From assembly GCA_028706405.1 (NCBI GenBank), contig JAQWBM010000018.1:1-39601 (forward strand): 39,601 nt of DNA, written 5' to 3'. The position numbers and the translations under genes were made by a program. The notes beneath the pieces were generated by a model that was not told the DNA's origin, searched no databases, and worked only from the letters and a program-made list of their open reading frames with translations. This document shows, piece after piece, positions 34,628 to 39,601 of this stretch; the stretch's first letter is position 1; every line of letters begins with the position of its first letter. The DNA comes from Eubacteriales bacterium. Its GTDB lineage: Bacteria > Bacillota > Clostridia > Peptostreptococcales > Anaerovoracaceae.

Positions 34628-35599
34628 CTAAACCTCTTCAATGTCTCCTGTTTTGCTGTCTATAGCCACAATCCAGTAGCCATATGCGTTTCTGGCAGAT
34701 TGACCACTTTTGCGATTTTCCTCACCGGCCATACTTATTCCACGAAGGGGCTGCCAATATGTAAATCCCGATCTTCCTCCATCCGGCTGTTCCTCATCTA
34801 AAAATCTGCCCGGGATTCCGAAAAAAAATCTATCTGCGATTCCGCTATCATCTGCTTTTGCGCCAAAAATATAGTGGCGATATTGAGTTGCAAAATAATG
34901 CGCTCCCGGCGATACTATCGGCAAGTTTGTTATATTCACCATCTTTTTCCATCTTGCTCCTGTCTTATCTTTGTCAAATGGAGTAACATCTTCATAAAAC
35001 TCGGCAATCCGGCAGGTATGAATGCAAGCATTTAAAACATGTTCATTGTAAAAATTATTATATGTTTTCTTTTCTATTTTCTTCTCTTGCGGAGAAGCGG
35101 CTTCAAGCAGATCGGATGCATCTGCTTCCTCAATATCTCCCTCAATGTCATCATCTATTCGAAAGGGTTCAGGTTGAAAGGGTTCCTCCTCGTTAAGAGT
35201 AACCCCCTTTAGCACAGGATGGAGCGGCTCCTTTTCATCTATGGTTGATGCGGCTGCGATAATAGCCGTTGTAAAACTGTTATAAGAATTCCCTTTTCCG
35301 TCGATATTCAGCGGTAGGAACCGGAAATAGGATTCTCCGTTTCCGTATTTATTAATCAACAAATTGCCGATAACAGCATGTATGGTCCTTTCTCCTTTTT
35401 TACCGAAAAGTATCAGTTTGTATATGTAATCACCTTTTTCAAAATACTTCAGGTTCTGGACCGAACACCGGAAAGCGCCTTTGTTGTTACCTGTTTCCAC
35501 CTTCAAGTAGGCTTTTATTTCTGCCGATTCCTTTGCCGCAAACTGGGTGTTTTGTTCTTCCATCATAACAAAAGAGCGGTTATATTTGACGTAGTTCAT
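34628..35599 (-). CDS. Hypothetical protein, 323 aa, possibly sporulation-linked
   Basis: Not recognised with confidence. The N-terminal half (about 25-110) is beta-rich (AEIKAYLKVETGNNKGAFRC; GERTIHAVIGNLLI). An acidic linker follows (about 140-175, IDDDIEGDIEEADASDLLEA). The C-terminal half has many aromatics (HYFATQYRHYIFGA; ADRFFFGIPGRF; GFTYWQPLRG) and ends with an NAYGYWIVAIDSKTGDIEEV segment. There is no signal peptide or membrane helix. A strong ribosome-binding site (AAGGAGGAG) supports ATG 35599. A sigma-E-like promoter (GCATATT, 14 bp, CATATATC) about 130 bp upstream, and a downstream terminator, suggest a monocistronic mother-cell gene; that is inference only. Confidence 0.8.
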   Translation of the reverse strand: MNYVKYNRSFVMMEEQNTQFAAKESAEIKAYLKVETGNNKGAFRCSVQNLKYFEKGDYIYKLILFGKKGERTIHAVIGNLLINKYGNGESYFRFLPLNIDGKGNSYNSFTTAIIAAASTIDEKEPLHPVLKGVTLNEEEPFQPEPFRIDDDIEGDIEEADASDLLEAASPQEKKIEKKTYNNFYNEHVLNACIHTCRIAEFYEDVTPFDKDKTGARWKKMVNITNLPIVSPGAHYFATQYRHYIFGAKADDSGIADRFFFGIPGRFLDEEQPDGGRSGFTYWQPLRGISMAGEENRKSGQSARNAYGYWIVAIDSKTGDIEEV

Positions 35600-35701
35600 C
35601 AGCTTTCATCTCCTCCTTATTGTATCATGAACCTATTCCCTCTCATGGTTCCGACTCTATTACGCAGCGGACGCATAGCAAACAAATTGCCCTCTGCATT
35701 C

Positions 35702-35730
35702 TTGTAATCCTCCACACAAATTGGTAATAT
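35702..35730 (+). promoter_or_regulatory. Sigma-A promoter of the cvpA-family gene
   Basis: TTGTAA (35702-35707), 17 bp, TAATAT (35725-35730) with an extended TG. It faces the CvpA gene with a leader of about 75 nt. Confidence 0.5.
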
Positions 35731-35731
35731 A

Positions 35732-35760
35732 GATATATGCAATTTAAATTTGTAATATGC
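35732..35760 (-). promoter_or_regulatory. Possible sigma-E-like promoter of the 34628-35599 gene
   Basis: On the minus strand GCATATT (35754-35760; exact KMATATT), 14 bp, CATATATC (35732-35739; six of eight positions of CATACAHT). Confidence 0.35.
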
Positions 35761-35811
35761 GAAGAGAATAAAGCGGGAGGAATCTATAGATGTTAAGACG
35801 GGAGTGTAAGA

Positions 35812-36456
35812 ATGTGGATTGATGTTGTTATTGTGGCCATTCTTGCCTTTACTGTCATTTTTGGGTTTAGGGATGGATTTGTTCACACGTTCATTCATAC
35901 GGCAGGTTGGCTTATTGCCGTTGTTTTAGGCTTTGTCTGGTATCCGCATGTATTGAATTTTCTGATGGAGAAAACAGTCTATTATGATTATGTTTACGAT
36001 AAGATAGCTGATAGAATTACAGGGAACTTGATTTCAGCATCGGATAACGCTATCGCTGCTATCCCGGAAATAATCAGGGAATTGTTGGAGAAGGCAATCG
36101 ACTCAGCCGCAAATGCACTTGCACTTACCCTTTCCGAAAGTCTTTCAAATTTGATTTTTAATCTGCTTGCCTTTTTATTGGTTGTGCTGGCAATCAAATT
36201 AGTATTGCTGATGATCACAACGCTTTTCTCTAAGGAAAAAAATGGCGGAATACTGGGAGGCATCGACGGGCTGTTCGGATTATTGGCGGGCGCTTTGAAA
36301 GGCATTATCCTCGTTTACATATTGCTCGCTTTAATGGTGCCCATTACCAGCCTGTCCGGCAATCCCTCATTGATCAATGAATTAAATAATTCAGTCCTGG
36401 GAAGCTATCTGTATGATAATAATTTAATCCTATGGGCTGTAAGAGATTTTATATAG
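35812..36456 (+). CDS. CvpA family membrane protein, 214 aa
   Basis: Integral membrane protein of the CvpA/colicin V production family. Four hydrophobic segments are visible: about 3-20 (DVVIVAILAFTVIFGFRDG), 26-45 (HTAGWLIAVVLGFVWYPHVL), 108-133 (LIFNLLAFLLVVLAIKLVLL) and 152-180 (GIDGLFGLLAGALKGIILVY). The GFRDGFVHTFIHTAGWL signature and the glycine-rich third loop (GGILGGIDGLFGLLAG) are typical. The family is linked to envelope and biofilm phenotypes in other bacteria, but its molecular role is not settled. The start is supported by GGGAG upstream. It is divergent from the hypothetical gene at 34628 and is the last chromosomal gene before the tRNA and integrated element. Confidence 0.87.
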   Translation: MWIDVVIVAILAFTVIFGFRDGFVHTFIHTAGWLIAVVLGFVWYPHVLNFLMEKTVYYDYVYDKIADRITGNLISASDNAIAAIPEIIRELLEKAIDSAANALALTLSESLSNLIFNLLAFLLVVLAIKLVLLMITTLFSKEKNGGILGGIDGLFGLLAGALKGIILVYILLALMVPITSLSGNPSLINELNNSVLGSYLYDNNLILWAVRDFI

Positions 36457-36474
36457 TTATAGTTTATATAGTTG

Positions 36475-36526
36475 CCACTTCTTCGAAACCGCGGTTTTCT
36501 TGCACAAGAAAATTCATCGAAAGTGG
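36475..36526 (+). other. Nested stem-loop between cvpA and tRNA-Arg
   Basis: CCACTT...TCGA (36475 on) pairs with TCGAAAGTGG (36517-36526). Inside it TTTTCTTG and CAAGAAAA form a perfect 8-bp hairpin with a 2-nt loop, overlapping a palindrome AACCGCGGTT (36487-36496). No T-run follows. It may protect the cvpA mRNA 3' end. I see nothing else in 36527-36609. Confidence 0.4.
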
Positions 36527-36609
36527 AAAGGGAAAAGGACAAGAAATAAGGTTGAATTGAGAAGTAGTTTCCTGAACAAGGGATAACAACACAATGGAAA
36601 AAGAATTTA

Positions 36610-36638
36610 TTGAAAGAAACGCCCCGGTATGCTAAAAT
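36610..36638 (+). promoter_or_regulatory. Sigma-A promoter of tRNA-Arg
   Basis: TTGAAA (36610-36615), 17 bp, TAAAAT (36633-36638) with an extended TG, 14 bp before the mature tRNA 5' end. Confidence 0.75.
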
Positions 36639-36652
36639 TACTACTGTACTGT

Positions 36653-36728
36653 GCTCCCGTAGCTCAGGGGATAGAGCGTCGGTTTCCTAAACCGTGCGTC
36701 GGATGTTCGAATCATCTCGGGAGTGCCA
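36653..36728 (+). tRNA. tRNA-Arg (CCT anticodon)
   Basis: 76 nt including an encoded CCA. The acceptor stem GCTCCCG / CGGGAGT has one G-T end pair. The D arm is GCTC...GAGC, the anticodon loop TTCCTAA gives anticodon CCT, and the T loop is TTCGAAT. It reads AGG codons. It is the predicted integration site of the element to its right. Confidence 0.97.
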
Positions 36729-36735
36729 AATAAAA

Positions 36736-36773
36736 CCCTGCAATTTCAACCATTGCAGGGTCTTCTGTTTTTT
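36736..36773 (+). terminator. Intrinsic terminator after tRNA-Arg
   Basis: CCCTGCAAT (36736-36744) and ATTGCAGGG (36752-36760) form a perfect 9-bp stem with a 7-nt loop, followed by TCTTCTGTTTTTT. Confidence 0.85.
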
Positions 36774-36795
36774 ATTATTAGTGCTTAGTTTTCAT

Positions 36796-36839
36796 TTTGG
36801 ACATAGTTTGGACATATTACTATCAAAAACTATAGTTTT
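36796..36839. repeat. Candidate integrase arm sites: direct repeats plus palindrome
   Basis: TTTGGACATA occurs at 36796-36805 and again at 36807-36816, an 11-bp period or one helical turn. A perfect 14-bp palindrome AAAACTATAGTTTT follows at 36826-36839. Their position between the tRNA and int fits integrase arm-type or excisionase sites. Function is inferred. Confidence 0.5.
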
Positions 36840-36892
36840 GAACCTCTTCTCTGAACTCCCTAAAGGCAAACCTAATGACAATAATGACAGAA

Positions 36893-38194
36893 TTACACTT
36901 TTTTTCTCATGAGGTTTAATAATCCGCCTGTAACCTCCATGGCTTTTTCCTCTTCTGCTTTCAACGAATGGCTGTAGATATTAGCCGTAGTTGTTGTATT
37001 TGAATGTCCAACTAGTTTAGAAATAGTTGGAAGTGGTACGCCATTTGCGATTAAGTTTGTCACAAAGCCATGTCTAAGCGTATGAGCCGAAAACTTCGGA
37101 AGATTATTTTTCTCAATAAAGCGTAGGATCCACCACCCCAATGAGTCGGGATGCATCGGAACTCCATTTTCTTGAATAAAAAGCCTTTCGCAGGTGACCC
37201 TTTCATTGCATTCTGCCGTATTGCAATACATATAGTTTTTTACCGAAGCTTTCTTACATATTACACATGATTGACAGTAATTATATAACTTTCCTTCAAT
37301 AATAGTTGACTGCCAGCTTTCGCCGAGCGATAGCTTTTCCGCTGCCCACCAAGACCTATATTTCCCAAGCAGTTCAAACGCCTCCGGGTCTAGCTTAATG
37401 CTCCTTTTCGACGTTTCATTTTTGGGAGATTTCGTAATAATACCATGTCCTTTTACATACTGACTTGTACGTCGAATATGAATCATTCTATTATCAAAAT
37501 CGATGTCATCCCATTCCAAGCCGAGCATTTCTCCTCTTCTAATACCGCTATACATGAAAAGAAACATCATTGTTTTCCATTGTATACTCTCAGCTTCAAG
37601 AGCCGAAATCACCTTCTGAAGATCATCGCTATCAAGGTATTTCGCTTCTGTTTTTGCAACTTTAGGAGCTTTCACTCTCCGCATTGGATTATTTCGAATG
37701 ATCCCCTGAAATTCTGCCCAGTTAAAGATAAGGCTAATTACTCTATGCGAATGCAGAATCGTTCTCGGTGATAGAGATCCGCCAGTTCTTTTATTAGCGC
37801 CTTCTTCCCTCATAGAATCGTAAATGCTTGTAATATGATGAGGCTGTATGCTAGATAATTTCAACGTACCTATATGGTTATTAATATTAGCCAGCAATCC
37901 TTCATATCGTTCATATGTTTTCGCTGCTAGATTATTTTTATTTTTCTCTAAGAATATCTCAGATAGTTTTTCAAATTTTATGCCTTCATTTAGAGATGAA
38001 TTACATTTTACTGCTTCCTCAAATTCAAATACAACACGATTTAATGCTTTTTCAATTTGCTTTGCGGTCATACCAGCTTCTGACTTCCATGTTTTAACCT
38101 TGAAAACTTGCTTCCCTTCTTGGTCAAATCCTGCAGAAACCCTAATGCGGTATGATGTACCTCTTTTCCCTTTTCTCTCAGTGATATTTGCCAT
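36893..38194 (-). CDS. int: Tyrosine recombinase/integrase with cysteine-rich insertion, 433 aa
   Basis: Site-specific recombinase that should catalyse integration and excision of the element. An N-terminal arm-binding-like domain covers about 1-65 (SYRIRVSAGFDQEGKQVFKV), a SAM-like core-binding domain about 75-175, and the catalytic domain about 190-420. Catalytic residues seem complete: R219 (SGIRRGE), K255 (ITKSP), H371 and R374 (HTLRHGF), H397 (GHSN) and nucleophile Y407 (NIYSHS). Between K255 and H371 lies an unusual cysteine-rich stretch with C307, C310, C313, C324, C329 and C335, resembling a small zinc ribbon; the usual Tn916/phage-type integrases I know lack it. The start has AAAGGAAGTG upstream. 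It lies 20 bp downstream of the repressor gene, probably co-transcribed, and is read toward the tRNA. Confidence 0.95.
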   Translation of the reverse strand: MANITERKGKRGTSYRIRVSAGFDQEGKQVFKVKTWKSEAGMTAKQIEKALNRVVFEFEEAVKCNSSLNEGIKFEKLSEIFLEKNKNNLAAKTYERYEGLLANINNHIGTLKLSSIQPHHITSIYDSMREEGANKRTGGSLSPRTILHSHRVISLIFNWAEFQGIIRNNPMRRVKAPKVAKTEAKYLDSDDLQKVISALEAESIQWKTMMFLFMYSGIRRGEMLGLEWDDIDFDNRMIHIRRTSQYVKGHGIITKSPKNETSKRSIKLDPEAFELLGKYRSWWAAEKLSLGESWQSTIIEGKLYNYCQSCVICKKASVKNYMYCNTAECNERVTCERLFIQENGVPMHPDSLGWWILRFIEKNNLPKFSAHTLRHGFVTNLIANGVPLPTISKLVGHSNTTTTANIYSHSLKAEEEKAMEVTGGLLNLMRKKV

Positions 38195-38214
38195 ATTTTC
38201 ACTTCCTTTAATGT

Positions 38215-39039
38215 TTATATGGATTTTAATTCTTTTAAATTCTGTTTTAATGCAGTAGTATAGCTGTTATTTCTTTCTTTTTGGATAATGGTTTTTTTGT
38301 ATTCATAATCAACATCATCTTTATCAAGAAATCCTACAACTTGCGAAATAAAACGCTCATCTTCATCCTCAACTTTGCCGGTTAAAGTATCGATATATTC
38401 AAAAATTTTTTTATTTAATTCATAACGAAGGTAGTTCATGTATTCAGCTATATTGATTTGTCTTGTATAATTCTCACTCGCTTCATAAAAATTGGCTTTG
38501 ATTGTTTTATAATAATGTATTGCCATTATATTTTGAGTTTCTTTTTTATCAGCTTTATTAATACTTTCCGATAATTCCTTGGCAATTTCTGAATAAGTCT
38601 CCTGATGTTTTCTTATTAAGTCCATTAAATTAATAATTGTTCTAAAACTATCGCCTTCTAAGAGTTTTGAATATAAATCAGAGTAGCCCATCACAAATAG
38701 ATTTTCTATCATTTCAACAGCATTTTTGGATAAACCCAAGCGTTTCCTGATTTCTTCTATCCCTTTTTCCTGATATTCGTCTTTACCTAGAAGGTAATCA
38801 GTTGAACAACCGAAATAATCTGCTATTTTTTTTAATTTTGATATAGAAGGCGCATTAAGATTTCTTCTATAGCCTGATAGAATACCCTCTGATACTTCAA
38901 TTTCGTCAGCTAATATCTTAGCCGTGGTATTATTGTCAAGTAAGATATCATGAAACCTTTGAGAAAATATTTCTTTAACTTCATCTTCATCATTAGTTCG
39001 TTTTTTCAATTGATCTGTCTTTATTGCATTTTTTGACAT
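38215..39039 (-). CDS. XRE-family (cI-like) repressor, 274 aa
   Basis: Predicted repressor of the element. Residues about 25-87 form an XRE helix-turn-helix (RFHDILLDNNTTAKILADEI; SISKLKKIADYFGCSTDYLLG). The rest is helical and charged, without an S24 LexA/cI peptidase domain that I can see, so it may be inactivated by another route than RecA-stimulated self-cleavage. The start ATG 39039 has GGATGGTGA upstream. It is divergent from the two small ORFs and precedes int by 20 bp. A TTGACA box with operator-like sites over it suggests autoregulation. It looks more A+T-rich than the host genes to the left. Confidence 0.88.
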   Translation of the reverse strand: MSKNAIKTDQLKKRTNDEDEVKEIFSQRFHDILLDNNTTAKILADEIEVSEGILSGYRRNLNAPSISKLKKIADYFGCSTDYLLGKDEYQEKGIEEIRKRLGLSKNAVEMIENLFVMGYSDLYSKLLEGDSFRTIINLMDLIRKHQETYSEIAKELSESINKADKKETQNIMAIHYYKTIKANFYEASENYTRQINIAEYMNYLRYELNKKIFEYIDTLTGKVEDEDERFISQVVGFLDKDDVDYEYKKTIIQKERNNSYTTALKQNLKELKSI

Positions 39040-39063
39040 GTAATAATTTCACCATCCTCAATA

Positions 39064-39168
39064 TTCAATAAATTGAATTGATCGTGTCAATAAATCAAAA
39101 TATTTCATATAATCGTTATTTTTCTTTTCGTTTTGCATTTTATGATAATATGAATTTAATAAATTGAG
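39064..39168. promoter_or_regulatory. Divergent control region with three operator-like sites
   Basis: Three related 14-mers lie between the divergent genes: TTCAATAAATTGAA (39064-39077), GTCAATAAATCAAA (39086-39099) and TTTAATAAATTGAG (39155-39168). The first two are 22 bp apart, two helical turns. The second covers a minus-strand TTGACA (repressor -35) and the first the matching -10 area. The third lies just after a plus-strand GATAAT (39144-39149). Confidence 0.55.
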
Positions 39169-39262
39169 TTGAAGATATTCTTAATTCAATATCTTATTTA
39201 AAGATACCATCTAACAAGAGTATCGTCAAGCGAAAAGAAAGATAAATATTAGGAGGTACAAG

Positions 39263-39418
39263 ATGAACAAAACTAAGGAACAGCTGGCAAACGAGGAACG
39301 TAAATTATATTTCAAACAATGGAGAGCAAAAAATAAGGATAAGGTGCAAAAACATCAAAAAGACTTCTGGATGAGAAAGGCAGAGAAAAAGTTGAAATCG
39401 AATGGGGGTGAGAATTAA
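39263..39418 (+). CDS. Small basic protein of the element, 51 aa
   Basis: First gene on the right side of the control region. ATG 39263 follows AGGAGGTACAAG. The 51 residues are rich in Lys, Gln and aromatic residues (LYFKQWRAKNKDKVQKHQKD; FWMRKAEKKL), probably one long basic helix. Similar short W-R-A-K-N-xx-K-V proteins occur in phages and ICEs of Bacillota, without a known function. Position opposite the repressor is that of a Cro- or Xis-type gene, but there is no clear HTH. Its stop overlaps the next start (TAATG). Confidence 0.7.
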   Translation: MNKTKEQLANEERKLYFKQWRAKNKDKVQKHQKDFWMRKAEKKLKSNGGEN

Positions 39419-39537
39419 TGGCGCTTCTTTTGAGCATAGGCAAAACCTTCGAAAAATATATGAAAGAGAATCCAGGTGTGAATGATAAAATAAAGGATAC
39501 CAAAAACGCGCATACAAAAGATACCACCTTAAGATAA
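39418..39537 (+). CDS. Small protein of the element, 39 aa
   Basis: ATG 39418 overlaps the preceding stop codon (TAATG), with GGGGGTGAG as ribosome-binding site, so translation is coupled. It starts MALLLSIGKTFEKYMKENPG and is polar after a short hydrophobic start. No family recognised. A further ribosome-binding site (AGGAGGTCA) ends the window, so another gene follows beyond the edge. Confidence 0.55.
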   Translation: MALLLSIGKTFEKYMKENPGVNDKIKDTKNAHTKDTTLR

Positions 39538-39601
39538 AAACACCGACCTATGTGGTAACATGGTTAAGGCAGACAAAGCCGCCAAAAATCACAGGAGGTC
39601 A

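Larger units (their letters stand above)
36729..39601. mobile_element. Left end of an integrative element (prophage or ICE) at tRNA-Arg
   Basis: Directly downstream of the tRNA-Arg 3' end lie, in order, short direct repeats, a tyrosine integrase pointing toward the tRNA, a cI-like repressor, a divergent operator region and two small overlapping ORFs. This is the standard integration and lysogeny module of Gram-positive phages and ICEs. The element continues past the right edge, so type, size and the second attachment site are unknown. The exact left junction should lie in the 3' half of the tRNA. Confidence 0.8.

Overview
The window reads as chromosome of a spore-forming Bacillota, most likely class Clostridia. 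Evidence: spoIIR, a SipL-like SPOCS/LysM protein, ddl, mscL, hslO, a DUF1846 gene, SLH-anchored surface proteins, a cyclic-di-GMP-I type riboswitch, and strong Shine-Dalgarno sites with several TTG starts. No marker fixes the genus.

Layout. (1) 1-4617, minus strand: a three-SLH-motif protein followed by a large secreted protein that runs off the left edge; the leader of this pair carries 26-bp tandem repeats. (2) 5025-9180: a DUF1846 gene and a small glycine-zipper protein on plus, then a DUF1934 gene and a CtpA-type protease on minus. (3) 9420-24050: the centrepiece. A 4424-residue secreted protein made of tandem cadherin-like modules ends in three SLH motifs. Its leader holds a c-di-GMP-I aptamer whose 3' end merges into an intrinsic terminator. 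Upstream on the same strand lies an HTH/TPR-type regulator with its own structured leader and a second terminator. (4) 24416-35599: minus-strand housekeeping and sporulation genes: a 42-residue ORF with a forespore-like promoter, ddl-mscL-hslO, a phosphohexomutase, spoIIR, sipL-like, ispE, a Big_5 membrane protein, tadA, and an unrecognised gene. (5) 35812-36728: cvpA and a tRNA-Arg(CCT) gene on plus. (6) 36729 to the right edge: the start of an integrative element (phage or ICE) with a tyrosine integrase, a cI-like repressor, a divergent promoter region with three operator-like sites, and two overlapping small ORFs.

How it fits together. The strongest system is a second-messenger-controlled surface adhesin. 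By inference, c-di-GMP binding would stop the terminator forming and permit transcription of a giant S-layer-bound protein. The SLH pair at the left edge is a second surface locus. In the sporulation block, sigma-factor-like promoters match the expected timing (sigma-E for sipL, sigma-F for spoIIR). A hairpin appears to mask the spoIIR ribosome-binding site in sipL read-through RNA but not in RNA started at the sigma-F promoter.

Limits: all families were recognised by eye from motifs, and promoters and RNA folds are manual reads without energy calculations or database searches.
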